Positions 8,704 to 18,906 are shown, counted from the stretch's first letter. The stretch: DNA of 64,000 nucleotides from Deltaproteobacteria bacterium (GCA_029261875.1 JAJDAL010000046.1:1-64000); one strand, 5' to 3'. Numbers and translations are program-made. The notes: generated from the sequence alone by a model not told the origin.

Positions 8704-9674
8704 ATCCCTCCCCGCTACGGGTCGCCTTTTTCGGTACGCCCGAGTTCGCCGTCCCCACCTTCGAGCGTCTGACGCGCGGGCCCCACGCGGTCACCGTCGC
8801 GGTCACGCAACCCGATCGTCCCCGCGGTCGCGGGCGCAAACCCAGTCCCTCGCCGATTGCCGCCGCGGCTGCACGCGCCGGGGTTCCCATCCTTCGTCCG
8901 GAACGCGCGGGAGACCCCGAGTTCCTGCAGGCGTTGACCCGCTTCGCGCCGGACCTGGGCGTCGTGGTCGCGTTCGGACAGTTCCTGCCGCGCCGCGTGC
9001 GCGAATGCCCGAGCCGCGGCTTCCTCATCAACGCCCACGCGAGCCTGCTCCCCAAATACCGAGGTGCCGCCCCCATCGCCCGCGCGATTCTCGAAGGCGA
9101 AACCGAAACCGGAATCTCCGTCATGCGAGTCGAAAAAGAGATGGACGCCGGCGCCGTGGCGGATGTGGCGAGCACGCCCATCGACCCCGAAGAGAACGCG
9201 GGCCAACTCGCAGAACGTTTGGCGCAGATCGCCGCCCAGGCGATCGCCGATGTGGTCGACCGCATCGCCGCGGATCGCATCGAATGGGTGGAGCAAGATC
9301 CCGCGGGCGCCACCACCGCGGCGAAACTCGATCGCGCCGAAGCGAAACTCGACTGGAACCAGCCCGCCCCCCAACTCGTGCGTCGCGTTCGCGCCTTTGC
9401 GCCCAAACCCGGCGCGTTCACGCTCTGGCGGGGTGAGCCGTTGCGGATTCTCGCAGCGCGAGCCCACGCGGAGAGCGTCGACACCCGCCCGGGCTGCGTC
9501 ATCGCGCAAGGCGGGTCGATTCGCATCGCAACCGGCAGCGGATCGCTGGAACCCAGCTTGCTCCAACGCGCGGGCGGGCGGCCTCTCGCACTCCCCGACT
9601 TCTTGCGGGGTCACCCGATCGAAGCCGGGACGCTGCTTGGCCAGGAAGGCGACGCTGCTAACGTTGCCTCATGA
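8700..9674 (+). CDS. fmt: Methionyl-tRNA formyltransferase (predicted CTG start)
   Basis: Formylates initiator Met-tRNA using 10-formyl-THF. N-terminal strand LRVAFFGTPEFAVP, catalytic region with INAHASLLPKYRGAAPI, and a C-terminal tRNA-binding domain give 324 aa, close to the family norm. No ATG, GTG or TTG exists near the conserved N-terminus in this frame. The CTG at 8700, overlapping the def stop as CTGA and preceded 7 nt upstream by GGAG at 8689-8692, is the best start. The last codons overlap the rsmB start (ATGA). Confidence 0.92.
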   Translation: MNPSPLRVAFFGTPEFAVPTFERLTRGPHAVTVAVTQPDRPRGRGRKPSPSPIAAAAARAGVPILRPERAGDPEFLQALTRFAPDLGVVVAFGQFLPRRVRECPSRGFLINAHASLLPKYRGAAPIARAILEGETETGISVMRVEKEMDAGAVADVASTPIDPEENAGQLAERLAQIAAQAIADVVDRIAADRIEWVEQDPAGATTAAKLDRAEAKLDWNQPAPQLVRRVRAFAPKPGAFTLWRGEPLRILAARAHAESVDTRPGCVIAQGGSIRIATGSGSLEPSLLQRAGGRPLALPDFLRGHPIEAGTLLGQEGDAANVAS

Positions 9675-11110
9675 ATGATCGGCCCGCGCATACTGGGGGG
9701 CGCCGGCACCGGGGCCGTCCCCAGGGTCGGGGCCACCCTGCCAACCGTCGCGGCGGCGCGCCCACGCAAGCTCGCCTGTTGGCGCTTCGCGTCCTGGAGC
9801 GGGTCGATCGAACCCGCGCCTACGCGGATCTCGCGCTGCATGGTGCACTCAGCAAAAGCGGACTTTCGGGAACCGACAAAGCCCTGGCGACGGATCTCGT
9901 ATACGGAACCCTGCGCTGGCGCGGACGACTCGACTATCTGCTCTCTCAGGTTCTCGACGGTGACCTCGAAAAACTGGAGCCCATCGTCACGGCGGTGCTG
10001 CGATTGGGCGCCTATCAGATCGCGTTCACGGATCGGATCCCCGCCACAGCCGCCGTGGATGAATCCGTGCGCTGCGTTCGCGCGGCCGGTGCGGACCGCG
10101 CGAGCGGTCTCGTCAACGCCGTGTTGCGCCGCCTGGCCGGCGAATACCAGACCATCGCCATTCCCGAACTCGGCGAAGACCCCTTGGGCCACCTGATGCA
10201 CGCCCAATCGCTACCGGCTTGGATCGCCGAAGATTGGCTCGCGCGCCTCGGGCCCGACGAAGCGGCGGCGCTGGGAAACGCATCCAATCAAGTCCCCCCG
10301 CGAACCATCCGCGTCAATCGCATGAATGGCGCGCCCGAGCAGCTGATCGAAGAACTCACGAAACGCGGCCGAACCCCCGAACGCTGCCGCTACGCCCCCG
10401 ATGGACTCACCATGGGTCAACGCGGCAACCCCGCCAACGATCCGGCCTTCCTCGAAGGGCGCTACACGATTCAAGATGAAGCCTCACAGCTCGTCGTCAG
10501 CTTGCTCGATCCCCAGCCCGGAGAACGCATTCTCGACACCTGCGCCGCCCCCGGTGCCAAAGCAACCGCCATCGCCGAGCACGTTTCCCCGGACGGCCAG
10601 GTGGTGGCGTTGGACCGCCACCCGCGGCGCCTCGGACTCGTGCGACGCGACGCGCGCCGGCTCGGTTTGACGAACATCCAAACCATCGAGCGCGACGCCA
10701 CCACTTCCCTCGAAGATCTGGTCCAGCCCGCCCCCTTCGACCGCGTGCTGGTGGATGCCCCCTGCTCCGGCCTCGGCACCCTGCGCCGCAACCCCGACAT
10801 CCGTTGGCGCGTGCGCCCGGTGGATCCCGAACGCCTGGCCCATTCCCAGCTCGCCATTCTGTGCCGCGCCGCAACTTGCTTGAGGCCCGGTGGAACTCTC
10901 GTTTACAGTACCTGCACGGTGCTTTCCGAGGAGAACGAACGGGTGGTCGAAGAGCTGCTGCAAGCCGACAAGGGCTTGCGCTTGATGGGAAGAGACGAAT
11001 TACCGGAAGTCGTGCGCCCCCTCGTGGGCGACGACGGTTTTCTGCGCTGCCTGCCTCACCTCCACGGCACGGACGGCTTCTTCGCCGCGCGCTTCGAGCG
11101 AACCTCGTGA
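9671..11110 (+). CDS. rsmB: 16S rRNA (cytosine-967-C5)-methyltransferase RsmB
   Basis: RNA m5C methyltransferase acting on the small-subunit rRNA. A basic Arg/Gly-rich N-terminal stretch of about 30 residues precedes a NusB-like RNA-binding domain ([20 protein letters not shown]), then a Rossmann methyltransferase with [15 protein letters not shown], the [16 protein letters not shown] motif and the YSTCT motif. The last two hold the paired cysteines of the family. At 479 aa it is slightly longer than E. coli RsmB because of the N-terminal tail. Start and stop both overlap neighbours (ATGA with fmt, GTGA with rpe). Confidence 0.94.
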   Translation: MNDRPAHTGGRRHRGRPQGRGHPANRRGGAPTQARLLALRVLERVDRTRAYADLALHGALSKSGLSGTDKALATDLVYGTLRWRGRLDYLLSQVLDGDLEKLEPIVTAVLRLGAYQIAFTDRIPATAAVDESVRCVRAAGADRASGLVNAVLRRLAGEYQTIAIPELGEDPLGHLMHAQSLPAWIAEDWLARLGPDEAAALGNASNQVPPRTIRVNRMNGAPEQLIEELTKRGRTPERCRYAPDGLTMGQRGNPANDPAFLEGRYTIQDEASQLVVSLLDPQPGERILDTCAAPGAKATAIAEHVSPDGQVVALDRHPRRLGLVRRDARRLGLTNIQTIERDATTSLEDLVQPAPFDRVLVDAPCSGLGTLRRNPDIRWRVRPVDPERLAHSQLAILCRAATCLRPGGTLVYSTCTVLSEENERVVEELLQADKGLRLMGRDELPEVVRPLVGDDGFLRCLPHLHGTDGFFAARFERTS

Positions 11111-11772
11111 CCGACACGCCGCGCATCGCCCCTTCCATCCTTGCAGCGGATTTCGCGCGCTTGGGCGAGGAAGTTCGCGCCGTCGAAAAGGCCGGAGCCG
11201 ATTGGATCCACGTCGACGTCATGGACGGCCGCTTCGTTCCGAACATCACGATCGGGCCCCTGATCGTCGACGCCGTGAAGAAGTCGACAGAATTGCCCTT
11301 GGACGTTCACCTCATGATCGAGTCCCCCGAGCGCTACATCGACGACTTCGTCAAAGCCGGCGCGTCCACGGTGGGCGTGCACGTCGAGGCCTGTCCGCAT
11401 CTCCACCGTACCCTGGCGCAGATTCGCGAAGCCGGGGCGCGCGCTTGCGTCGTATTGAATCCGGGAACCCCCGCCGAAGCGATCGAAATGGTCTTGGGCG
11501 ACGTGGATCAAGTGCTGATCATGACCGTGAACCCGGGCTTCGGAGGTCAACGCTTCATCGAAGCCATGCTTCCGAAAATCGAGCGGATCCGCGGTTGGAT
11601 CGACGAACGCGACCTCACCGTGGACCTCGAGGTCGACGGCGGTATCGCGAAGGGAACCATTGGTCGCGTTGCGCAGTCGGGCGCCAACGTTTTTGTCGCT
11701 GGTACAGCGGTTTTTGGGGCATCCGATTATGCGGAAGCAATTTCAGATCTTCGGCGCGAAGCCTCGGAGTAG
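11107..11772 (+). CDS. rpe: Ribulose-phosphate 3-epimerase
   Basis: Interconverts ribulose-5-phosphate and xylulose-5-phosphate in the pentose-phosphate pathway. TIM-barrel signatures are clear: [17 protein letters not shown] at the N-terminus, [20 protein letters not shown] with the metal-binding His/Asp, [12 protein letters not shown], and VDGGI near the end. The start is GTG at 11107, overlapping the rsmB stop, giving 221 aa. The end overlaps the start of the next gene by 44 nt in another frame. Confidence 0.95.
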   Translation: MTDTPRIAPSILAADFARLGEEVRAVEKAGADWIHVDVMDGRFVPNITIGPLIVDAVKKSTELPLDVHLMIESPERYIDDFVKAGASTVGVHVEACPHLHRTLAQIREAGARACVVLNPGTPAEAIEMVLGDVDQVLIMTVNPGFGGQRFIEAMLPKIERIRGWIDERDLTVDLEVDGGIAKGTIGRVAQSGANVFVAGTAVFGASDYAEAISDLRREASE

Positions 11773-12592
11773 CATCTTTTTCCTCGCTCTCGTCGGCAGT
11801 TTGCTGGCGAGTCCGCTCGCCATGAGCTCCACCATCGAAGACGCACTCCCGCCGGACTCCGCCTTGACCGGGGACGAAATCATCGAACGAGTTCGCGGCA
11901 ACAGCCTCGACTCCTACATCCAGAAATCCAAGCTGATCTCCGGCGACGAAGCGGGCACCGAACAGTCGTCCCGCATGCGAGTCGAGTGGCGGAACTTTCG
12001 CGACGACGAAGACCACCCCACGGAAGGCGTGATTTCGAAGACGGTCATCATCTACGAAGACCCCTTCGAGATGCGCCACACCTCGTACTTGATCGTCAAC
12101 CAGGACGAGCGCGCCAACGATCAGTTCGTCTACTTCCCGAGCAGCCGCCGCGTGCGCCGCGTCAACCTACGCGGCGAAGCGGTGTTCGGCACGGACTTCA
12201 GTTTCGAGGACATCGTGCCGCGGGCCGCCGAGCACTCCACCTACAAGCGCCTACCGGACGAACTCGTGGACAGCACGCCGTGTTACGTCATCGAGGCGGT
12301 ACCGAAGCCGCGGGCCAATTCCGAATATTCGCGTTTTCGCCTGTACGTGAAGAAAGATCAATACGTCCCGATTCGGACCCGCTACTGGGACGACAAGGGA
12401 CTCGAGATCAAGGAATTGCGCGCCAAAGTCGAGTCGATTCGGAAATTCGATGGGTCGTGGATCCCCATGGAAGCCACCATGCGCCACCTCCAGTTCAAGA
12501 GCTACACCAAACTTTTCGTGGAGCACCTCGAGCCCAATCCGAGCATCTCCGCCGCGCGCTTCTCCGTGCGTCGACTCGAGGGCGGACATTAG
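11729..12592 (+). CDS. LolA-like outer-membrane lipoprotein-sorting protein
   Basis: Secreted periplasmic protein of 287 aa. An N-terminal signal (basic [14 protein letters not shown], hydrophobic [16 protein letters not shown]) is followed by a beta-rich LolA-like domain with segments such as [34 protein letters not shown] and [19 protein letters not shown]. The family (PF17131-like) commonly accompanies MMPL/RND exporters and may bind a lipid or lipoprotein in the periplasm. Here such an exporter is the convergent neighbour. The ATG at 11729 lies inside rpe; it was preferred over 11823 because it supplies the signal peptide. Confidence 0.8.
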   Translation: MRKQFQIFGAKPRSSIFFLALVGSLLASPLAMSSTIEDALPPDSALTGDEIIERVRGNSLDSYIQKSKLISGDEAGTEQSSRMRVEWRNFRDDEDHPTEGVISKTVIIYEDPFEMRHTSYLIVNQDERANDQFVYFPSSRRVRRVNLRGEAVFGTDFSFEDIVPRAAEHSTYKRLPDELVDSTPCYVIEAVPKPRANSEYSRFRLYVKKDQYVPIRTRYWDDKGLEIKELRAKVESIRKFDGSWIPMEATMRHLQFKSYTKLFVEHLEPNPSISAARFSVRRLEGGH

Positions 12593-12613
12593 CCTCGCCC
12601 GTATCCGCCGCGG

Positions 12614-14965
12614 TTAGATCTTCCCGCGCACCAGCACCGCGGGCAGCAGGATCAAATCCGAGAAAAAGCAGATCGCCATCGTGGTGGCGGAGAGCAGACC
12701 GAACTGCTGCAGCGTTGCGAAGCCCGACATGGCGACGGTCAAGAACCCCAAGAACAGCATGCACGACGCGATCGCGATCGGGCGACCGACTTCCACACCA
12801 CATTCCTCCACCGCCGCAACGGGATCCATGCCGGCGCGCCGCGCGTCGCGATAGCGAACCAGGTAGTGGCCGGTGGCGTCGATCGCGAGCCCCAGAGCGA
12901 TGCTCCCGATCAAGCTCGTCGGCAGCGACAACGGGGCCGCGCCGCAGCCCAGCAACCCGAAATAGAGCACCACGGGCACGATATTGGGAATCATCGCGAT
13001 GCTCCCCAGGCGCCAGGAACCCAGCACCCAGGTCACCAGGGCAAAGATGGCCAGGGACGCCACACCCACGGTTCGGGGTTGGGCCCGCGCGATGCCGTCG
13101 GCGCTGCGACTCAAGAGGATCGTGTTCCCGGTGATGGCCGGCGTCACACTGGCGGGAAAGTCCGTCTGCGCCAGGGTCTCTTCGATGCGTTGCGTGAGAT
13201 TGCGCACCGCCGCCGACCCCACCGCTCCGGTTCGCACGATCAGGTTGGCGCGTTGGTGATTGATGTTGATGAAGCGCTGAGACTCTCCCTTGGGAAATAG
13301 AAACAGCAGCTCCGTCACGCCGCCGCGGCTATCGGGAACGCGCTCTTGGGCGGGATCGTCTCCCGCCATGGCGCGATTCAACCGCGCCAATGTGTCGACG
13401 AAGGAAAGCGCGCGACTGACTTCCGGCAGCGCTTCGAGGCGGTGCTGCAGATCCCAGACGACACGCACCAGATCGGGATCCCGGAACTCTCCGGGCTTCG
13501 CCCCCGTCAGGGTGACGTAAACCGGGATGGCCCCGGAAAGCAAACGGTTCACGGCTTCGAAATCCTTGCGGACCGGAGCGTCTTCGGAAAAGAACGACAG
13601 ATAGTCGGTGTCGATGACGATGCGGGGAATCGCGAGCGCCGCCAGTAAGGTCGCCCCGCCCCACAGCGCAATCACGAGCCCCGGGCGCCGGGAGCTCATC
13701 CGCGCGAGAGCGGCCAACCATGCGTCGAGTCCACGGCCGGTCTGCGGAGGTCGCATGCTGCGACGACCGGGCAGCACCGCCAAGGCCGCCGGAAGCCCCA
13801 CCAGGGAGATCAATGTGAGAGAACCGATGCCGAGCACCGAAAATGCCCCGAGCTCGAACACCGCGGGAACATCGGTGAGTTGCAATGCCCCGAAACCGAC
13901 GGCGGTCGTGATGCCCGCGATCAGCATGGGACGGCGCAAACCTTCGAGGCAGCGCAGGGCCGCGGTGTAGGAATCCGGCTCCTGCGCCTTGGCTTCGGCG
14001 TAGCGCACCATCACGTGCACGCCGTAGGTGGCACCGATCGCGATCAAGGTGGGGGCCAACAGCGTCGTCAGAATCGTCAGCGGGCGTTCCAGATAGGCGA
14101 TTGCGCCGAACGTCCAGAGGGTCGCCATCAAGACCGTGGCGATCGGCAAGAGCACACCCCGCAGACTCCGCAGCGCGAGGGCTAATACCACCGAGATCAC
14201 GATCAGGGCCGCCGGGATGAGGCGTCGCAGATCCCGCACCATGTGCTCGTACACGTGCGCCTTTACGTGGGGGCGTCCCGCGACGAAGAAACGCCGCCCC
14301 TCCAGCGTTTCCGCTTCGACGATCGAGACGATCTTCGCATCCAAACCCGACTCGATGAACTCCCGGTCCGTCATCTTCCGAAACGACACATTGATGGCGA
14401 CGGTTCCCCCGTCGTCGGAAACCAACGTTCGTCGATACAGCGGATCCGTCAGCGCCCGCGCCTTCAGCTCCTGGCGCTTTACGGGGTCTTCGGGGATGTC
14501 GTCGATGAAGGGCTTCACCTCGACCCAGTCCTCTTCGGCGTTGAACCGAAAGGAATAGACGTCCGTCAAGCTCTGGACCCGCTGCACACCGGGCAGCGTC
14601 GAGATCGCGTTCGTTACCCGCTGCAGGGCTTCGAGATGGGTGGCGCCAAAGGCATCTTCGGACTCCATCGCGATGGCGAAGATCTGATCGTCGCCGAAGT
14701 CGCGTACGGAAGCCTCGTAGGCAGCGCGTCCGGGATCGTTCGCCGGCAGCAGGAGTTCCGTCGAGGGATCGATGACGAGACGAAAACCCCAGGGATCGGT
14801 ACGAATCAGGGCCGACGCCGCGAGACACGTTACGCCGATCAACAAGCCCAACACGAGATAGCGCGCGCGCAGGACCGCCGCGGGCCAACGGGTCGCCACG
14901 AAGAGCCCGCTGCAGATCACCGCGGCACAGAGCGCGAAAAAGACGCTCGAATCCGTCATCGCCAT
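12614..14965 (-). CDS. MMPL/RND family transporter
   Basis: Inner-membrane exporter of the RND/MMPL type, 783 aa. It has the duplicated layout: a TM helix near 30-50, a large periplasmic loop, five clustered helices around 230-400 (LIPAALIVISVVLALALRS; LLAPTLIAIGATYGVHVMV), then a second copy with helices around 420-440 and 630-783 (SLIGSIALGLAIDATGHYLV). Family members move lipids, hopanoids or siderophores; the substrate here is unknown. It faces the LolA-like gene and lies downstream of tRNA-Pro on the same strand. Confidence 0.88.
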   Translation of the reverse strand: MAMTDSSVFFALCAAVICSGLFVATRWPAAVLRARYLVLGLLIGVTCLAASALIRTDPWGFRLVIDPSTELLLPANDPGRAAYEASVRDFGDDQIFAIAMESEDAFGATHLEALQRVTNAISTLPGVQRVQSLTDVYSFRFNAEEDWVEVKPFIDDIPEDPVKRQELKARALTDPLYRRTLVSDDGGTVAINVSFRKMTDREFIESGLDAKIVSIVEAETLEGRRFFVAGRPHVKAHVYEHMVRDLRRLIPAALIVISVVLALALRSLRGVLLPIATVLMATLWTFGAIAYLERPLTILTTLLAPTLIAIGATYGVHVMVRYAEAKAQEPDSYTAALRCLEGLRRPMLIAGITTAVGFGALQLTDVPAVFELGAFSVLGIGSLTLISLVGLPAALAVLPGRRSMRPPQTGRGLDAWLAALARMSSRRPGLVIALWGGATLLAALAIPRIVIDTDYLSFFSEDAPVRKDFEAVNRLLSGAIPVYVTLTGAKPGEFRDPDLVRVVWDLQHRLEALPEVSRALSFVDTLARLNRAMAGDDPAQERVPDSRGGVTELLFLFPKGESQRFININHQRANLIVRTGAVGSAAVRNLTQRIEETLAQTDFPASVTPAITGNTILLSRSADGIARAQPRTVGVASLAIFALVTWVLGSWRLGSIAMIPNIVPVVLYFGLLGCGAAPLSLPTSLIGSIALGLAIDATGHYLVRYRDARRAGMDPVAAVEECGVEVGRPIAIASCMLFLGFLTVAMSGFATLQQFGLLSATTMAICFFSDLILLPAVLVRGKI

Positions 14966-15004
14966 GGGCGCATTCTAGATGCTTTGGGATGGGAAAGAAG
15001 GATG

Positions 15005-15078
<74 letters not shown>

Positions 15079-15213
15079 ACACGCAACCGTCACGTAGGAA
15101 ACGTTCGACGAACGGCGGAGTATGACGCCTTCCGGGGATCGCCTCAACCCGAACCGGTTTGGGCTCGACGCTCGCCCCCGCCCCGAGGTAGCATTGCCCC
15201 AAGAGGACCTCCC

Positions 15214-15717
15214 ATGTGGAGTCGGACACTCGGTTTCGCGGTCTGCGCCTTCCCCCTGCTTCTGGGTTGCAGCAAGGCGACGCCGCCCGAGCGCGAAGTC
15301 CTCGTCCAGATCGAACAAGTCCGCGTAGATCCCCGAAACGGCGTGCCGGTACTCCTGCTCGAAGAGAGCGACGGCCACCGCGCCCTGCCCATCTGGATCG
15401 GCATCAACGAAGCGCGTTCCATCGCGGCGGAGATCGAGGAAATCGAGTCGCCCCGACCCAACACACACGACCTTGCGAAACAGATGCTCGACGAATTGGA
15501 TGCGGACATCGACCGCGTCGTCGTCACGGACCTTCGCGATGGCACCTATTACGCTCGCGTGATTCTGCGCACTTCTTCTGGAGACCGCGAGATCGACTCG
15601 AGGCCGAGCGACGCAATCGCACTCGCGTTGCGCAGTGGAGCGCGGGTATTCGTGCTCGAACATCTTTTGGATGAAAATAACGACGTCCCGAAAGCCGAAG
15701 GGGAGCAGCGCATCTAG
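15214..15717 (+). CDS. Lipoprotein with a bifunctional-nuclease (BFN/DUF151) domain
   Basis: A 167-aa protein starting at ATG 15214 with GAGG 7 nt upstream. Residues 1-18 form a lipoprotein signal ending in LLLGC, so Cys is predicted to be acylated. The remainder matches the BFN/DUF151 family: PVLLLEESDGHRALPIWIG, NEARSIAAEIE, RPNTHDLAKQMLDEL, RVVVTDLRDGTYYARVIL and SRPSDAIALALRSGARVFV. This domain is usually cytosolic in bacteria; attachment to a lipoprotein signal is unusual. Nuclease activity is known for plant members and only inferred here. Confidence 0.88.
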   Translation: MWSRTLGFAVCAFPLLLGCSKATPPEREVLVQIEQVRVDPRNGVPVLLLEESDGHRALPIWIGINEARSIAAEIEEIESPRPNTHDLAKQMLDELDADIDRVVVTDLRDGTYYARVILRTSSGDREIDSRPSDAIALALRSGARVFVLEHLLDENNDVPKAEGEQRI

Positions 15718-15921
15718 CTCCCAGCCTTTCGTTCCGCACCGACACGCAGCTAATGTGCAACTCTACAAGCGTCGCACTTGATTCTCATCGCAATCACTCA
15801 ACCATCGCAAAACGCGCAAGCGTTGATTTGAGAATCGGTATTTCGCTGGACGCTGCCTGGACGAATGCGCGGTTGTTGCGTATCCAGCGTCGATAAACGC
15901 TGTTTCCAAGTTCATGAGTCG

Positions 15922-15950
15922 TTGACATCATTTAGGGCCAATGTCAGGAT
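15922..15950 (+). promoter_or_regulatory. Candidate sigma-70-type promoter upstream of the 84-aa gene
   Basis: A consensus -35 TTGACA (15922-15927) is followed after 17 nt by CAGGAT (15945-15950), a weak -10. It sits in the 314-nt, relatively AT-rich gap 15718-16031 and points toward the gene at 16032. The rest of that gap shows nothing else I can name. Confidence 0.4.
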
Positions 15951-16031
15951 CGCTCCAGTCGGTGCTGCGGGAATTTGTTTTGCGATGCAACGACTTTTTG
16001 TGTCGGAAAGCGAAGGAAAGCGGGGATTGTC

Positions 16032-16286
16032 ATGACTCATTCAGAGCTCGCCTACGAATTTGCGGATGTCTTCGACGAAATGAACGTCGATGAAATCAAC
16101 CAGGTGCTCGCGCAAAACGTACCGTTCGAAACCCTGGAGTTCTTCAACACCTACGGCGAAGCTTTCGGTCGTGCGGAAAAGAGCAGCGAGGAAACGCGCA
16201 AGCGACTCCCGAATCTCTTGGTCCTCGGCTACCTGCTCCGCGTGCTGGAAGAACGACTACTCGAAGACGACGACGAAACCGCGTAA
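16032..16286 (+). CDS. Small acidic protein of unknown function
   Basis: An 84-aa acidic protein that I do not recognise. It is rich in Glu/Asp and leucine, looks mostly helical (AYEFADVFDEMNVDEINQVL, then LLVLGYLLRVLEERLLEDDD), and has no signal peptide or cysteine. The start is ATG at 16032 with GGGGA upstream; the frame extends further 5' but without a good ribosome site. It is followed 10 nt later by ridA, so the two may be co-transcribed. Confidence 0.6.
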   Translation: MTHSELAYEFADVFDEMNVDEINQVLAQNVPFETLEFFNTYGEAFGRAEKSSEETRKRLPNLLVLGYLLRVLEERLLEDDDETA

Positions 16287-16296
16287 ACTTCCGCGC

Positions 16297-16689
16297 GTGA
16301 CGAAACGCGCCCTCGAAATCCGAACCCCCAACGCCCCCGATCCCGTCGGCCCCTATTCTCAGGCCGTCTCTCGAAACGGCTGGATCTTTGCCTCGGGACA
16401 AATCCCCCTCGATCCCAAAACCGGCGAGCTCGTCGCCGGAGACATCGAAGCGCAGACCGAACGCGTCCTCGACAACCTCCGGGCCGTCCTCGCCGCGGCT
16501 GGCACGACCCTCGACCAGGTGGTCAAGACCACCGTTTACCTGACGGATCTGGCCGCCTTCCCGCGGATGAACGAAATCTACGCCCGCTATTTCGACACGG
16601 ATCCGTCCCCCGCGCGCGTAACCATCCAGGCTGCCGCCCTCCCGAAAGGCGCCCTGGTGGAGATCGACGCGATCGCCGCGGCGCCCTAG
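16297..16689 (+). CDS. ridA: RidA family reactive intermediate deaminase
   Basis: Hydrolyses reactive enamine/imine intermediates made by PLP enzymes. The 130-aa length and motifs match the family: PDPVGPYSQAV near the N-terminus, FASGQIPLDPKTGELV, VVKTTVYLTD, and the active-site arginine in SPARVTIQAAALPKGALVEI. The start is GTG at 16297, 10 nt after the previous gene. The next gene begins 3 nt after its stop. Confidence 0.95.
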   Translation: MTKRALEIRTPNAPDPVGPYSQAVSRNGWIFASGQIPLDPKTGELVAGDIEAQTERVLDNLRAVLAAAGTTLDQVVKTTVYLTDLAAFPRMNEIYARYFDTDPSPARVTIQAAALPKGALVEIDAIAAAP

Positions 16690-16692
16690 GCG

Positions 16693-18351
16693 ATGACGTC
16701 GGATCGCGACGCGATCGAAACCCGCGCCCGGATCGAACGCGCACGCACGAGCGCCGGCGCCGCAGCGCTTCAGCAAGCACTCCCCTTCTCGACCTTCCGA
16801 GACCTCCTTCGCGCGCGCCAGGATTCGGGCAGCGCGCCCTACCTCGTCTTCTACGACGCGGGAAATCAGCGCAGCGAGATCGCCTACGACGAACTGCTCG
16901 GGCGGGTCGCCGCCCGCGCGCGTTCGCTCCAGTCCGCCGGAATCGGGCGCGGCGACCGGGTTGGGCTGCTGATGCACAACGACCCCGAAGTCCCCATCTC
17001 CTGTTTTGCCGCCTGGCTACTGGGCGCAACCGTCGTGCCCGCAAACCTGGGCGAAGACGACGAGCGGATCGCCTTCGTGCTCGAGAACTCCGGCGCCAAA
17101 GTGGTGCTCCACCTCGGGGACTACCAACACCGGGTCGACGCCATCCGCCCCACGCTACCCGCGGTCGGCGGCTGGCTCGCGTGCCCCGTGCGCGAAGAAC
17201 CGCCCGCCCGCATCGAGGATTTCCCCGCGACGGATCCCGAAGACGAAGCGCTGATCGTCTACACCTCGGGCACCACCGGCGTGCCCAAGGGCGTCGTTCT
17301 CAGCCAGCGGAACCTCTTGCTCGACGCCTTCGCCATGGCGCGCTGGCACGGTTTCGATCGCGATTCGCGTTTCATGTGCGTTCTCCCCACCCATCACGTA
17401 AACGGCCTGGTCGTCACGCTCGTGACACCGCTCTCGGTGGGCGGTCGCGTGGTCCTCAACCGGCGCTTTCGCACGGGCGACTTCTGGCTGCGCGCAGCCG
17501 CCGAAGGCACCCACGTGATTTCCGTCGTCCCCACCCTGCTGGCGTTCTTGTTGGAAGACCCGGCGGGTTTCGAAAGCGTCGACGTTTCCGCGCTCCGCTA
17601 TCTGATCTGCGGCGCCGGTCCGCTGACGGTCGATCTCGCCCAACGCTTCGAAGAACGATTCCACGTGCGCATCCTCCACGGCTACGGACTGTCGGAAACC
17701 ACCTGCTATTCGTGCTTTCTCCCGACGGATCTCGACGACGGCGACCACGCCCATTGGATGCGCGACTTCGGGTTCCCCTCCATCGGTGTGCCGATCGAAG
17801 CCAACGAAATGGCGATTCACGACCCGGAAGGCCGCGCACTCGGAAACGGGGAACGCGGCGAGATCGTCATTCGCGGCGTCAACGTGATGCAGGGCTATTC
17901 CCGCCGTCCGGACGCCAACGACGAGGCATTTGCACACGACTGGTTCCGCAGTGGCGACGAAGGCTTCTTCGAACGCGACCCGAGCGGGCGTGCGTTCTTC
18001 TTCATCACCGGTCGCATCAAGGAATTGATCATTCGCGGCGGCGTCAACATCTCCCCGTTCGAGATCGACGAAGTCCTCAACCGCGTACCCGGCATCGCGC
18101 GCGGCCTGGCCGTGGGTTTCGAGAACGAGTGGTACGGCGAAGAAGTCGGCGCCTATGTGATGCTGGAGGAAGGTTCGCCCCTCTGCGAGCGCGACATCCT
18201 CGCGGCCTGTCGCGAAACCCTCGCCTTCGCGAAGTCGCCGAAGGTCGTGTTGTTCGGCGACGACATCCCCGTCACCTCGACGGGAAAATACCAACGGGGA
18301 AAGCTCGCTCCCCTATTCGCGGAGCACCGGCGCACCCAGTTCCGTCTCTGA
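16693..18351 (+). CDS. AMP-dependent synthetase/ligase (acyl-CoA synthetase-like)
   Basis: ANL-superfamily adenylating enzyme, 552 aa. The nucleotide-binding motif VYTSGTTGVPKGVVLSQ is near residue 190. Later come HGYGLSETT, the aspartate/arginine motif in FRSGDEGFFERDPSGRAFFFITGRIKEL, the hinge GGVNISPFEIDEV, and the catalytic lysine in STGKYQRGKL. A fatty- or aryl-acid CoA ligase is likely, but the substrate cannot be read. It is in a unit with ridA and overlaps the 3' end of the convergent CPBP gene by 39 nt. Confidence 0.88.
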   Translation: MTSDRDAIETRARIERARTSAGAAALQQALPFSTFRDLLRARQDSGSAPYLVFYDAGNQRSEIAYDELLGRVAARARSLQSAGIGRGDRVGLLMHNDPEVPISCFAAWLLGATVVPANLGEDDERIAFVLENSGAKVVLHLGDYQHRVDAIRPTLPAVGGWLACPVREEPPARIEDFPATDPEDEALIVYTSGTTGVPKGVVLSQRNLLLDAFAMARWHGFDRDSRFMCVLPTHHVNGLVVTLVTPLSVGGRVVLNRRFRTGDFWLRAAAEGTHVISVVPTLLAFLLEDPAGFESVDVSALRYLICGAGPLTVDLAQRFEERFHVRILHGYGLSETTCYSCFLPTDLDDGDHAHWMRDFGFPSIGVPIEANEMAIHDPEGRALGNGERGEIVIRGVNVMQGYSRRPDANDEAFAHDWFRSGDEGFFERDPSGRAFFFITGRIKELIIRGGVNISPFEIDEVLNRVPGIARGLAVGFENEWYGEEVGAYVMLEEGSPLCERDILAACRETLAFAKSPKVVLFGDDIPVTSTGKYQRGKLAPLFAEHRRTQFRL

Positions 18352-18906
18352 CCCGTAGTCCCTCGCCAACAGTTTCAAATTGACGGCGTTGATGCCCGCG
18401 TGGGCGACGATGGGAGCCAGAAGGTTTCCTGTCCACTCGAATAGACCGCCGATCAGCAATCCGACGAGGATCGAAAACACCGACCAGACCCAAAGTTCGC
18501 GGCGCGGCACGAAGTGGGCGAGCCCGAACAGCAGGCTGGCGGCCACGAGCCCCACCCGCGGCTGCAGGGCGCCGCGAAAGAACGCCTCCTCGCCGATTCC
18601 ACTCGCCAGCGCGAGCCAGACCACTTGAAGGGTCGAAACCGGCCCGATGGCTTCGGCGAGACTGCGCGCCAGGGCCGTTCCCGAACGCGTGCGGCGCGTG
18701 AATTCCCGCGAACCCAGGATCACCAGACCGGCGAGCAACAGCCCGAGGAGGCCGTCGCGCAGCGGGTGCACCCCGATCTCGGCGGCGGCTTCCGAGGCGT
18801 AGAAGAGCGGCTCTCCCGCCCACACGCTTCGCCAGACGAACGCAACCAGCGCGAGAGCGGCGTAGAACACGAGCGCCAGACGAACGAAGGACTGGGGATT
18901 TTTCAT
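18313..18906 (-). CDS. CPBP family intramembrane metalloprotease
   Basis: Integral-membrane protease of the CAAX/CPBP (ABI) family, 197 aa from ATG 18906, with about six membrane helices. The active-site motifs are intact: EEAFFRG at 106-112 (two Glu and Arg), H131 in FGLAH, and H169/N173 in HAGINAVN. Substrates of bacterial members are mostly unknown. The open frame runs 33 codons further upstream, but those residues are hydrophilic and not family-like. It overlaps the convergent ligase gene at its 3' end. Confidence 0.85.
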   Translation of the reverse strand: MKNPQSFVRLALVFYAALALVAFVWRSVWAGEPLFYASEAAAEIGVHPLRDGLLGLLLAGLVILGSREFTRRTRSGTALARSLAEAIGPVSTLQVVWLALASGIGEEAFFRGALQPRVGLVAASLLFGLAHFVPRRELWVWSVFSILVGLLIGGLFEWTGNLLAPIVAHAGINAVNLKLLARDYGSETELGAPVLRE

